64,000 bases of DNA, from NCBI GenBank assembly GCA_020544565.1, contig CP078014.1:1122574-1186573 (forward strand), in the 5' to 3' direction. The translations under genes and the position numbers were made by a program. Of this stretch, positions 37,520 to 46,434 are shown piece by piece (position 1 is the stretch's first letter; the number at the start of each line of letters is the position of its first letter). This stretch comes from Bradyrhizobiaceae bacterium (lineage in GTDB: Bacteria; Pseudomonadota; Alphaproteobacteria; Rhizobiales; Xanthobacteraceae). The notes below the pieces were generated by a model that saw only the letters and a list, made by a program, of their open reading frames with translations, made no database searches and was not told where the DNA came from.

Positions 37520-38421
37520 AGCCCGCGACCGGACGCCAGGCTGAAGCCGCCGCGGTTCCGGCTCAATGGCGGCGCATCGGCCTCATCGGCCGCCACCGGA
37601 ACGACGCGCTCGTAACGCTGTCCCCCGGCCCGCGCCACCCGCGACGCGGACACTTCGGACACCCCGGCGGAGGCGACGTCGGCGGTGGTGTTGCCGAGCG
37701 TATAGGGGCGGCCTTCGGGCAGCGGAATATCGCCGCGCGGCACGCCGCGGGACGGCGCCGTCGCCGCTTCCGGAATGAACGGTCGCGCGGAGGCCACCCG
37801 CACGGCGGACGGCGCGGGCGCCGGCTCCCCGGTGCGCAGGGTCGCCATCAACTGGCGGTCGTCGGAGCCGTCGAGCGGCGCGCGGCCGACATATTCGACG
37901 CGGACGCGGCCGACTCCGTTGTGCCGGAATTCGAGCAGCCGCGCCGCGGTATTGGAAACGTCGATCAGGCGGTTGCCGTGATAGGGGCCGCGATCGTTGA
38001 CCCGCACGATCACCGACTTGCCGTTGGCGAGGTTGGTGACGCGGGCATAGGACGGCAGCGGCAGTGTCGGATGCGCGGCGGTGAGCGAGGTCATGTCGAA
38101 GACCTCGCCGTTGGCCGTCAGGCGGCCGTGAAAATTATCGCCGTACCAGGACGCGATGCCCTCGGCGCGGTAGTTCGGATTTTCCTGGGGGACGTAGGTG
38201 CGGCCGGCCACCACATAGGGCTTGCCGACGCGATAGGTGCCGCCGCCCTTTGGCACCGGCTCACCGAATTCGACCACGCGCGGGCTGGAGGATACGCCGT
38301 ATTTCGGATCGACCCGGCTGGCCAGATTGCCCGACGAGCAGTTGGCCAACAGCAGGCAGGCGCAGGCAAGACCCGCAAATTGCTGGCTGCGACGCACGGC
38401 CGCTTGATTGATCAACCCCAT
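37513..38421 (-). CDS. rlpA: RlpA-type septal-ring lytic transglycosylase lipoprotein, 302 aa
   Basis: Cleaves denuded peptidoglycan glycans during daughter-cell separation. A lipoprotein signal (about 10-29, LLANCSS with the lipobox Cys) precedes a linker and the double-psi beta-barrel (IASWYGDNFHGRLTANGEVFD, AAHPTLPLPSYARV, VIVRVNDRGPY with the catalytic Asp, IDVSNTAARLL). No C-terminal SPOR domain follows; the tail is Pro/Ala-rich and disordered-looking. The ATG at 38421 gives a normal lipoprotein signal and is preferred over a TTG at 38469. Confidence 0.92.
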   Translation of the reverse strand: MGLINQAAVRRSQQFAGLACACLLLANCSSGNLASRVDPKYGVSSSPRVVEFGEPVPKGGGTYRVGKPYVVAGRTYVPQENPNYRAEGIASWYGDNFHGRLTANGEVFDMTSLTAAHPTLPLPSYARVTNLANGKSVIVRVNDRGPYHGNRLIDVSNTAARLLEFRHNGVGRVRVEYVGRAPLDGSDDRQLMATLRTGEPAPAPSAVRVASARPFIPEAATAPSRGVPRGDIPLPEGRPYTLGNTTADVASAGVSEVSASRVARAGGQRYERVVPVAADEADAPPLSRNRGGFSLASGRGLY

Positions 38422-38543
38422 TCGATCCCGACACGAAATCACCCTGGCCGGCACGGCCGCGGTCCCCAAGACAGTTGCGGATCATAAACCATAGTCACCC
38501 ACCGCGAAATGGGGGATGGCCAAGTTGGTAAACCAAAGGTTCT

Positions 38544-38593
38544 CAAGGGTTCCAGAACCCGTCCCGGTCAAGGGTTCCGGAACCCGTCCCGGT
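38544..38593. repeat. 25-bp tandem repeat with GGGTTCC-GGAACCC palindromes
   Basis: Two head-to-tail 25-bp copies (38544-38568 and 38569-38593) differ at one base. The second contains the perfect 14-bp palindrome GGGTTCCGGAACCC; the first has one mismatch. They lie between divergent rlpA and the DUF2478 gene and could be paired operator sites. Confidence 0.7.
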
Positions 38594-38698
38594 GCCTCCC
38601 CGGCACCGGCGCGGCGAATCGAGAGGTCAATTCATATTGAAGCGCGACGCCGGAAGAGTCATTCTCAATGTATGTTTCCTTGACTGCAGGACGATGAG

Positions 38699-39229
38699 AT
38701 GACCCTCGCCTCAGTACCCGTCGGCACCGTAATCGGGCCGGACAGTTTCGCGATCCAGCATCTGTTCGCCGCCAAGGCGGCCGAATGGCGCGACGGCGGT
38801 GCGAAAGTCGTCGGCCTGATCGGCGAGGCTCATGCCCTGCCCGATCGCACCTGTACGGCCGGCCTGCTGCGCGACATCGCCACCGGCAAAAGCTTTCTGA
38901 TGTATCTGGAGACGCCGCCGGCGCACACCACCTGCCATCTCGACGGCGAGGGCGTGGCCAGCGCCTGCGCCACGCTGCTGGATCAGATTGCGGACAGCGA
39001 TCTTGTGGTGCTGAGCAAGTTCGGCAAGCTGGAGGCCCAGGGCGGCGGCCTTGCCGCGGCGTTCCAGGCGGCCATCGCCGCCGGCGTGCCGGTGCTGACA
39101 ACGGTATCCGAGAAGCATCGCGAGGCGTGGGGGCAGTTCGCCCCGGACGCGGTCAAGATGCGGGCGGACACGCAGGTCATCGAGGAGTGGTGGCAGGCGG
39201 CGCATGCTGCCGGACACATGGCATCCTGA
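38699..39229 (+). CDS. DUF2478 family protein, 176 aa
   Basis: The N-terminal part (FAAKAAEWRDGGAKVVGLIGEA) and a later DLVVLSKFGKLEAQGGG match the DUF2478 family, small P-loop-like proteins often encoded beside molybdate uptake genes. Here there are no molybdenum genes next to it. No canonical Walker A is visible. AGGA lies 7 nt before the ATG. Function is unknown. Confidence 0.78.
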   Translation: MTLASVPVGTVIGPDSFAIQHLFAAKAAEWRDGGAKVVGLIGEAHALPDRTCTAGLLRDIATGKSFLMYLETPPAHTTCHLDGEGVASACATLLDQIADSDLVVLSKFGKLEAQGGGLAAAFQAAIAAGVPVLTTVSEKHREAWGQFAPDAVKMRADTQVIEEWWQAAHAAGHMAS

Positions 39230-39391
39230 CGCGCATTCTGGTCTATCTGTTCCGATCCGGCCCGCCCCGGCGCACATCATCCCGCTTGCGCCTTGGATTT
39301 GAGGCCCGGCTCCCTGTCCCGCCGGGCATTTGGCCTCTCCCGCGTTGACGCTCCGGCGGAGGATTGCAATAACGTGCCGCGTCCGCGAACC

Positions 39392-39481
39392 GGATGGGTG
39401 GCCGAGTGGTTTAAGGCAGCGGTCTTGAAAACCGCCGTGGGTGCAAGCCCACCGTGAGTTCGAATCTCACCCCATCCGCCA
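39392..39481 (+). tRNA. tRNA-Ser (anticodon UGA)
   Basis: A complete 90-nt class II tRNA. The acceptor GGATGGG pairs with CCCATCC, the anticodon loop CTTGAAA carries TGA at 39426-39428, the variable arm is long, the T-loop is GTTCGAATC, and CCA is encoded at 39479-39481. It forms the left edge of the decayed mobile element: the recombinase-derived reading frame on the other strand ends inside it at 39411. Confidence 0.97.
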
Positions 39482-39780
39482 TTTGCTCAAACGCCGCGCG
39501 AAGATCGCTCAAGATACTGAATGGAAAGGTGGTTTTCGGGGTTCGAAATCCATCTTTCGCGCAGTAGTACAAACGCTCCGCAAAAGTCAGTCGCAGCACC
39601 ATATTTCTGTGCTCCATTTTTCCTGATCTCCAGAGATTCCAAGGGTTTGCAAGAAACCTGATCGCGAGTTCGAACAGTTCATCGAATGGCTGTTTCGGCT
39701 GAGAAGCGTTCTGCGACTTCTCACGCAGGACCAGTGCCTGTCGCTCCAGCCCGGCGATGCGTTTCTCGTAAGCACGCATC
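39411..39780 (-). pseudogene. C-terminal remnant of a large serine recombinase, fused to traG
   Basis: Residues encoded here (AYEKRIAGLERQALVLREKS, then FELAIRFLANPWNLW and FAERLYYCAKDGFRTPKT) match the C-terminal tail of the serine site-specific recombinases found on alphaproteobacterial elements. The catalytic N-terminal domain is absent, so it cannot recombine DNA. The frame runs into the antisense strand of tRNA-Ser and stops at 39411, as expected when the integrase gene abuts the attachment site. It is continuous with the traG fragment upstream. Confidence 0.82.
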
Positions 39781-40706
39781 ACGGATTTGGGGTTGGTTTT
39801 CAGCTCGCTGAGCCTGAAGTTCGAGGATTGCAGGACGCGCGCCATCGCAGGGCTGTCCAGAAAATCGGTGTTGGTTCGCGCCACCTGTGCGACGGAGCCG
39901 AACAGACGGGGCGAAGACTCTTCCATATGCGCCAGCATCGCGCCGCCGCGTGCGATCACACCATTGAATGCTGTATTGCGCTTCATGGCATCGAACAGGA
40001 GCGCGAAGCCGGACGGCGGGTTTTTTGAATTGTTGAGCGCGGCCAGCTTTGCCGCCTTTGCATCGCCCGCCATGATCAGAGCCCGGCAGGTAATGAGGTT
40101 GCGCTCATGCGGCGCGTAGTCCGGCGAGGTCCGGACATGCAGCATCACGAACTTGGCAAAGGCCCGTGCAGATTCGTCGAAGAACGGATCGCTTGATTTC
40201 TCCGAGACGATCAGCGCGTCTGCAATCCGCGCTGCGTCGTCGATGGATTCCTCGCTCGCTGGATCAAGTGCGTCCAGCGGGTTGAACGAGGCCATGTCTT
40301 TCCTGGGCAGACGCGTGACGCCGAATGGATCGAGCACCCGGACCATCTGTCTGAGCCCGTCGCAATACTCCGATCCAAAAGCGCGCCTGCGTACCGTGAC
40401 CATGGCATTCTCGCCTTTCGGGTCGATCACCACGACCGACCCCGGCCACATGCAAAGATTGGGGACGATGACGGAGACGCCTTTGCCGCCACGCGTGCCG
40501 GATGTGATGAGCACATGCCGGTCGTCGCGAAGGCCCACCGGCTCGCCCTTGTCGGAGCGACCAAGGAAGAAGTCCCCGGTCTTGAATTGCCTGATTGCGC
40601 GGCCACCGCCGCGATACCAGTCGGCAGTCCCTAACTGCGTGATGGCCGATTCCCTTGGTATGGGCATTCCAGTCGCATGATCGACGACAATGGGAAGCTT
40701 GTTCAT
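39781..40706 (-). pseudogene. traG: TraG/VirD4 coupling protein, 3'-truncated
   Basis: The first about 309 residues are those of a type IV secretion coupling ATPase: Walker A-like SGTRGGKGVS at about 69-78, Walker B-type VVVIDPKGEN at about 91-100, ending at LSELKTNPKSV, where intact proteins continue with the second half of the ATPase. Here the frame passes directly into recombinase sequence at about 39780. The ATG at 40706 has AGAGAGG upstream. The hybrid reading frame 39411-40706 is intact (431 codons), but coupling activity is not expected. The trb genes that normally follow are missing. Confidence 0.85.
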
Positions 40707-40723
40707 GACCTCTCTCCGTTCTT

Positions 40724-42060
40724 CTAAATCCCCAGCTCCAGCTCGTAGTCCCGGCCCCGGTCCTTCCGGGTGGGCGCGGCGCGGTGTCAGCCGGGCCGAT
40801 CTCGACGACGCTGCCGATACGCGCATCCTCGACGCGGGCCGGGTCGATGCCGGCGACATGGTGCGTCCGGCCGTCGATCCCGTCCACCACAACGGTCAGG
40901 TTCTCGCCCAGCTCGTCGGACAGATATTTATCGACCATGCGGCCGACGATGGGCTTTTCCGGCGGCCCGTCATGGATTTGGAAAGTCAGCGGATCGCGCT
41001 CCAAGCCATCGGCCTTTAACGCCCTGTGCATGTTGCGGATGATGTCGCCGCGCTCGCCCATCTCGCGCAAGGTCGGCTCCATCCGCTCGCTCAACTCCCA
41101 GACGCCCGGCGCGTGCTCGGTCGCAAGCCCCATCTTGTCCAGCTTGGCGAGACGGCGCAGGCGCAGCGTGCGATTGAACTGGCGGCGCGGCTCTGCCGGC
41201 TCTTGGCGAAGGTCGAGGAACCTATCGTCGGCTTCCTCGACCATCGCCCGGTCGATGCGGGTGAAACGGTCCTGGTCGATTTCGGCTGACAGCTTGCGGG
41301 TCTGCTCGATCTCGGTGACGGGGCCAAGCTCCAGCGTGGTCAATTCGCTCGCCCGCTCGCGGATGCCGTTGGCGAGATAGTCGCCGTTGATGACAAGGTT
41401 CTCGCCCAGGTCGTCCTTGCCGCGCACGATGACATGCACATGGGGATGGCCGGTGTTGTGGTGATTGACCGCGACCCAATCCAGTTTCGTGCCAAGGTCG
41501 GCCTCCACCTGACGCATGAGGTCGCGGGTATGGGCTGTCAGGTCCGACAGGTCCGCGCCGTCCTCCGGCGAGACGATGAATCGGAACTGGTGGCGGTCGT
41601 CCTTGCCGCGATCAAGGAAGGCCGCACCATCGGCGCGGTCCTCGGTCGCCGAATAGAGTTGCCCGCGCTCACCATCGCGCGACGTGCCGTCGCGCTGGAT
41701 ATAGCGCAGATGAGCGGCCGCCCTTCCGTTCCTGCCGGCATCCTTGACGTAGCGGGTCTTGACGACGACGCGGCGCATTCCGGGCGCGCTGTGACGCCAG
41801 CCGCCCGACAGGGTGCGGGCGCGAACGAAGGCCGCGCCACGCCCGCGCCGGACGCCCGGTCCCTTGGCCGAGCGCGCGCCCTTGCCGCCCTTGGTCGTCG
41901 CGGTCTTCCCTGGACGCGGCGACGATCTGGATGACGCGGTGCTGTGCTGGCGCGCGATCTTCTTCGCCTGCGTGAGAAAGCTCTTGGTCTTGCCCGCGCG
42001 TGCGTCGGATCGGATGCGGCCGGGCCTCGGTCGGAAGCGGTTTTCGTCGTCGGCGCTCAT
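40724..42060 (-). pseudogene. Relaxase (VirD2-like, DUF3363), 3'-truncated
   Basis: A conjugative relaxase that would nick the transfer origin. Arg-rich N-terminus, the likely active-site Tyr in AHLRYIQRDG (about 120) and the metal triad H205-x-H207-x-H209 in NTGHPHVHVIV are present, followed by the start of DUF3363. Similarity stops near residue 430 (about 40771). After that the original frame is out of phase with anything recognisable and runs on into traG, while a neighbouring frame ends at a TAG at 40724-40726. Intact relatives are 600-670 residues, so about a quarter is lost. The ATG at 42060 has GGAGG 7 nt upstream. Confidence 0.8.
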
Positions 42061-42301
42061 GGACGCGCCTCCGGCCAAAAATCAGGAAAATCGGGCGTTC
42101 GGCGGTCATGGTGCCGGTCGAAACTCAGCAAGGCCAAGGCTTTGCGCAAGCTCGCGGCACGCGGGATCAAAAGGCATGGTGCCGCTCGCGGACCATCTAA
42201 CCAGTGTGCAGACAACAACAATTTCAGAAATCCGGCCGACCTAGTGCCGGTTTCCTTTATCTTGCCCTCCGCTCCTTCGGCCCTTTCTCCGCTTCCTGCC
42301 T

Positions 42302-42880
42302 TCACGGTTCTGCTCCATCCGCTGCCTGATTCTGCACACCGATGGATGCCGCGACCCGCGCTGCTGGCTCGTCCGGCAATGCGAATTTGAGACGCCATGT
42401 GCGCCATGCTTCCGCGACCGCGCCGCTACCGGGAAACAGGTCGTCGAGCGTGTCTTCGGGGCGCGCGGCGACCATCTCGAACGCCCAATGGCAGACCGCT
42501 TCGGGCTTCGCGCCAGTGAGGCCACGGCGAAGCGTGATGCTCTCTTGAATCCAGTCCCGCATCACCAGCCGCTTGCTGACGACAGGCTTTCGCGCGGCCT
42601 TCACGATGACCGGCTCCCACGCAAAGGCGACAGGGATATTGCGCTTGAACGCGGCAAATCCCTTCACCCAGGCCATCCACCGCGCGCCCGTCCGCTCGAC
42701 CAAAGGCGCGAGCGTCGCGACGGAGCGCGGCGTCGCGGCGGCGTGCAAAATCCAGCCGTCATAGTCGCGCTCCAGCCGCTCTATCAGGCGCGCATGATCG
42801 ACCTCGCCGGCATAGTCGGGATGGTCGCGGTAGAGATGCGCGCAGCCGATATAGGGCGGGTCCGCGTAGGCGATTTTCAT
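42302..42880 (-). CDS. DNA adenine-type methyltransferase-like protein, 192 aa
   Basis: Starts with MKIAYADPPYIG, the catalytic DPPY motif of N6-adenine methyltransferases, and ends with DLFPGSGAV, a motif I-like SAM-binding stretch, so the motif order is permuted. No target-recognition domain is obvious. It overlaps the transglycosylase by 4 bp. Homologues are commonly carried next to relaxase genes on alphaproteobacterial elements. Between it and the relaxase, 42061-42301 holds no supported gene. Confidence 0.78.
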   Translation of the reverse strand: MKIAYADPPYIGCAHLYRDHPDYAGEVDHARLIERLERDYDGWILHAAATPRSVATLAPLVERTGARWMAWVKGFAAFKRNIPVAFAWEPVIVKAARKPVVSKRLVMRDWIQESITLRRGLTGAKPEAVCHWAFEMVAARPEDTLDDLFPGSGAVAEAWRTWRLKFALPDEPAARVAASIGVQNQAADGAEP

Positions 42881-43716
42881 CGACGGTCCCGCTCCGAAAC
42901 GGATGCAAACAGGTCGCCGGATTGCGCATCGGATGACGGCGCGACCGTCGCCCGGCTGTCGGTCGGCCGCACGATAAAGAGCGGAGCGTCGCGCCAGTCG
43001 GGCGGCGGCGGTGGTGGTGCTAACGGTGCTTCGGATGTCGCCGTGCCGCCCAGGATCGGCGCGAGCGCAGCGACATAGGCGCGCGTCTCGGCCGGCAGCG
43101 GATGGCCGGTCGAACGATGCTCGTCATAGCGACCGGGACCGGCATTGTAGGCCGCGAGCATGGCTACGACATTGCCGTAGCGGTCCCACATTTCGCGCAG
43201 ATACGCCGCGCCTGCCATGATGCTGTCGCGCGGGTTGTAGGGATTGCGACCGAGCTGGTAGCGGACGCGCAGGGCCGCCCAGGTGTCGGGCATGATCTGC
43301 ATCAATCCCATCGCCCCGGCCGATGAAATCGCGCGCATGTCGCCCGCGCTCTCGGCGCGCAGCACGGCGCGAATCCAGCGTTCGGGGATGCCGAACCTCT
43401 GCGACGCCTCGGCGATGTGAGCAGCATAAGGATCGGCGGCCGACCGCGCGACCGGCGCGGATTGCGCGACCGCGACGCCCGGCCCGGCGCAGACAGAAAG
43501 CGCCCCGGCGAGCAACAGGACGGCACAACGCCATGCCGCCCCATCGCCGCTATGACGCCAGCCTGCCAGCGTGCTCGCTACGGTCAAGGGTGCGCGCAAA
43601 GCGCCGGCCGATGGCCGCCCCTGACCTTCGCTGCGCGCGCCGGCCGTCTTGTCGCCGAGCGGGACGAAGGGATGCGAGTGCGTTCCCGCGAACAAAGGGA
43701 TGATCGGAAACCGCAC
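42877..43716 (-). CDS. Conjugation-type lytic transglycosylase (SLT domain), 279 aa
   Basis: Opens peptidoglycan for assembly of a transfer apparatus. The SLT core is clear: RFGIPERWIRAVLRAESAGD with the catalytic Glu, SSAGAMGLMQIMP, NPYNPRDSIMAGAAYLREM and AAYNAGPGRYDEH. A signal-type hydrophobic segment lies at about 62-85, so the GTG start at 43716 gives an unusually long N-terminus and a downstream start (for example TTG in LTVAST) is possible. It follows the DUF736 gene by 3 bp. Confidence 0.87.
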   Translation of the reverse strand: MRFPIIPLFAGTHSHPFVPLGDKTAGARSEGQGRPSAGALRAPLTVASTLAGWRHSGDGAAWRCAVLLLAGALSVCAGPGVAVAQSAPVARSAADPYAAHIAEASQRFGIPERWIRAVLRAESAGDMRAISSAGAMGLMQIMPDTWAALRVRYQLGRNPYNPRDSIMAGAAYLREMWDRYGNVVAMLAAYNAGPGRYDEHRSTGHPLPAETRAYVAALAPILGGTATSEAPLAPPPPPPDWRDAPLFIVRPTDSRATVAPSSDAQSGDLFASVSERDRR

Positions 43717-43719
43717 CGA

Positions 43720-44052
43720 TCAGTTCCGATCCTCGCGCGCCTTTGGCCGTTTCCACGCGAGCCGAAAGGTGCGTCCCTCGTCGTCGGCCTGGAACAGTGC
43801 CGGACGAAACAGCGCGGGGAAAAGCGGGCTGTCGATCTCCAGGGCGATGTAGTCGCCAGCGCGTTCGCCGACACGTTTCCAGCCGCCGCCGATTTCGGGG
43901 CCGTCCTCGTCGTCGAGGTGGATGCGGTAGGCCGGCGCGTTGTCGGCGTCGCTCGGCTCGATGGCGACGAGCACGATTGCCTCGTCGATTCCGAACAGCC
44001 GGACGCGGCCGGCGTAACCGTTGGTGGTGGGTTCAAAGATATTGGCAGGCAT
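43720..44052 (-). CDS. DUF736 family protein, 110 aa
   Basis: Small cytoplasmic protein of the DUF736 family (NIFEPTTNGYAGRVRLFG, YRIHLDDEDGPEIGGGWKR, DYIALEIDSPLFPALF), found almost only in conjugative elements of proteobacteria beside TraF and transglycosylase genes, as here. Function unknown. The ATG at 44052 starts the island's best-preserved transcription unit (DUF736, transglycosylase, methylase). Confidence 0.88.
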   Translation of the reverse strand: MPANIFEPTTNGYAGRVRLFGIDEAIVLVAIEPSDADNAPAYRIHLDDEDGPEIGGGWKRVGERAGDYIALEIDSPLFPALFRPALFQADDEGRTFRLAWKRPKAREDRN

Positions 44053-44090
44053 TGTCAGTCTCCTTCTGGTTGGTGGGGGGAAGTGCGAAG

Positions 44091-44576
44091 TCAGTGCGTC
44101 GGCGCGCGCCATTGAAAGCGGCCGTCGCCGTCCTCGTCGGTCCAGAGCGGGACCGCTCGGCCGATGATCTGGTCCGTGGAAATCAACCCGAAATACCGGC
44201 CGTCCAGGCTGTCGCGGACTTGCCAGTTCATGAGGAAGATTTCGCCGGTATGGATGCGCTGGCAGCCCTGCCATGCGGGTAGCGCACGGCCGATCCGGTC
44301 GCGTTCGAGCGCGGCACCGGCAATGATGCCATCGACGGTGATGACGTGGCCGATCCTGCAAACGGTCTGGCCGGAAACGGCGCGCACGCGCTTCAACAGA
44401 GGCACGCCCTTCGGCAGATAGCCGCGCTCGCTAAGAAAGGTCGCGAGCGGTTCGGGTGCATCGACGGCGACAAGATCAGTCACCTCGAACGGGCCGTCGA
44501 AGTCGATTGTGTAGAAGCCGATTGGCGCGCTGGCCGATGCGTTCCAGATGAGTTTGATCGGCATCGGCGTGAGGCC
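44091..44576 (-). pseudogene. traF: TraF-type S26 signal peptidase fragment, fused to LivH
   Basis: About 161 residues of a conjugation-type S26 peptidase: catalytic Ser in NASASAPIGFY, catalytic Lys in LLKRVRAVSG, and the C-terminal GYVIL-type NWQVRDSLDGRYFGL. The usual N-terminal membrane helix is lost; instead the frame continues upstream without a break into LivH. The peptidase domain may still be whole, but it would be made only as a fusion behind four or five LivH membrane helices. Confidence 0.85.
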
Positions 44577-45080
44577 GGGATAGCCGAGCCGGGTCTTGTA
44601 GAGGTAGACATAGACGGCGATCACGGCGATGGCGCTGACCGCCGCCGCGTAGATCCACGTTTTCGGGAAGGACTGGCCGAACAGCGTCATCGGGCCGGCG
44701 CCGAGGGCGAAGGACGGAATCGACTGCTCGCTGGTGCCGAGAACCAGCCCCGCCACCGCTTCCATGATCTTCGACACGCCGAAGAACAGGATCAACGACA
44801 GCATTTCGGCATCGCGCGAAAGCCTGAGCTTGCGCACGATGCCGTAGTAGATCACCACGCCGACAATGAACATCGGCACCAGCAGCAGTCCCGCCGTGAC
44901 CAGCGGACTGACGCCGGCCGCGGCGAACAGGGCACAGGCCAGAAACCCGCCGACGACGATGAAGTCGCCATGCGCCAGATTGACGAGCTTCATCACCCCG
45001 AAGATGAGGTTCAGGCCGATGCCGATGAGCGTGAAGTAGAGTCCGAACAGAACTCCCGCAACCAGTGAGTAAATCAGCAT
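44577..45080 (-). pseudogene. livH: Branched-chain amino acid-type permease LivH, 3'-truncated and fused to TraF
   Basis: Residues 1-168 (MLIYSLVAGVLFGLYFTLIG, NLIFGVMKLVNLAHGDF, to YKTRLGYPG) are a LivH permease, normally about 290 residues. After TRLGYPG, at about 44577, the sequence is TraF. The junction is in frame, so 44091-45080 is one 329-residue reading frame. The EAA-type loop and distal helices are gone, so no working permease is expected. livM, livG and livF, which usually follow, are absent. Confidence 0.87.
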
Positions 45081-45133
45081 GCGTTACACCCAGTTCTGTC
45101 CGGCGCTCTACGATTGGCCGCGATCAGAGCGCC

Positions 45134-46372
45134 CTACTTGGTGCTTTGAAAGACCGGCTTTCCCGTCGCCTCGCCTTCGGGGTGAATGACGACCAGCTTG
45201 GCTTCGGTATCGCCCGGCTTGACCGCCATCTGGCCGAGCGCGAACGACATGCCGATCTGGGCGCCCTCGTCGTTGAGCTCGAATGCGCCAGCCAGCGTCT
45301 TGAGCTTGCCGGATTGCGCGAAGATGGCGCGGCGCAGCTCCAGTTGGTCGAGGCTGTTGGCCTCGGCCAGCGCCTTTTCAAGCACGAGGCCCGTGGTATA
45401 GCCGGCAACCGCGTTCAGCCCGAGGTGATGGCCGCCGCCCTTCTTGCGCCACATCGCGATGAACTCCTGCATGTTCATGCCGAAATTTACCGGATAGTTC
45501 ATCGCCGTGGAAGGAACATAGGTGAAGATGCCACCGAGGCCGGCCGCGCCGACGTTGCGCGTCAGCAGTTCCTGCTCGAGGCCGGGATAGCTCGAGAACA
45601 GCATCTTGAACTTCGCGCCGCTGTCCTGAATGTTGCGCAGGAACGCGATGTCGTTCGGCGGATAGCCGAAATGAACCACCACGTCCGGGTTGGCCGCGCG
45701 AATGTTGTTGATGATCACGGTGTAGTTGGATGTTTCGGTCGGCACCCCCTGGTCGTAGACGAGTTCGATGCCGGCTTCCTTGAAGCGTTCCCGCACCGTG
45801 GTCGCTTCAGCGGCGCAGAAATCGTTGGTCGAATAGAGCAGCGCGGCGCGCTTGATGCCGACGGCACCCTTCTGCTTCACGGTGAAATCCACCAGCGATT
45901 GCGGCCATCGGCTCGCGACCGGATTGGAGGTGAGGACGATGTAGGGATTGTCCTTGGAGAAGAAGCTGGTGCCCGTCCCGTTCTGGTTGACCAGCAGCAT
46001 CTTGTGCTCGCGGGCGATCGGAACCGCCACCGAGGTCAGGATCGAGCCGGAATCCGCCACCAGCAGATCAACCTTGTCCTGCGTGATCAGCCGGTTGTAG
46101 AGCGTCGCGGCCGTCGCCGTGGTGCTCTGGTTGTCGTAGGCGATCAGCTCGATCGGAATTTTCTTGTTGAAGGCCTTGATGAAGACGCCGCCTTCCTCGT
46201 TCTTCTGATCGATCCACATCTTCAGCGATGTATGGACCGGCACCGAAATCGCCGCCGACCGTCCTGTGGACGCGTAGAGCGTCCCAAGCTTGATCTTCGC
46301 CGGTTCCTGCGCCTGGGCCGGTTGAATCGCAATGCTTCCGAGAGCCAACGCCGCCAGTAGAATCTTTCGCAT
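45134..46372 (-). CDS. Liv-type ABC transporter substrate-binding protein, 412 aa
   Basis: Periplasmic type I binding protein (LivK/AmiC fold). Signal peptide 1-21 (AQAQE), then IKLGTLYASTGRSAAISVPV, LLVADSGSILTSVAVPIAREHK, LTSNPVASRWPQSLVDF and an N-terminal lobe typical of Liv-type proteins for amides or amino acids. The ATG at 46372 has GGGAGGAG upstream. It sits between hyuB and the broken livH, so it was once the receptor of a transporter feeding the hydantoinase-type enzyme. Confidence 0.9.
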   Translation of the reverse strand: MRKILLAALALGSIAIQPAQAQEPAKIKLGTLYASTGRSAAISVPVHTSLKMWIDQKNEEGGVFIKAFNKKIPIELIAYDNQSTTATAATLYNRLITQDKVDLLVADSGSILTSVAVPIAREHKMLLVNQNGTGTSFFSKDNPYIVLTSNPVASRWPQSLVDFTVKQKGAVGIKRAALLYSTNDFCAAEATTVRERFKEAGIELVYDQGVPTETSNYTVIINNIRAANPDVVVHFGYPPNDIAFLRNIQDSGAKFKMLFSSYPGLEQELLTRNVGAAGLGGIFTYVPSTAMNYPVNFGMNMQEFIAMWRKKGGGHHLGLNAVAGYTTGLVLEKALAEANSLDQLELRRAIFAQSGKLKTLAGAFELNDEGAQIGMSFALGQMAVKPGDTEAKLVVIHPEGEATGKPVFQSTK

Positions 46373-46434
46373 GTGCTCCTCCCTTTGAGTTTTATTGGAT
46401 TGATGAAATTGGATGGTGGGGATGTTCCGTCCCA

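Noticed and set aside
42061..42301. Small minus-strand frame with MPFDPACREL
   Set aside because: Only 23 codons from the ATG, no ribosome-binding site that I can see and no recognisable family; not enough to call a gene.
39392..44576. Functional integrative conjugative element
   Set aside because: Coupling protein, recombinase and relaxase are all truncated, no trb/virB genes are present, and I found no second copy of the tRNA 3' end to serve as the other attachment site.
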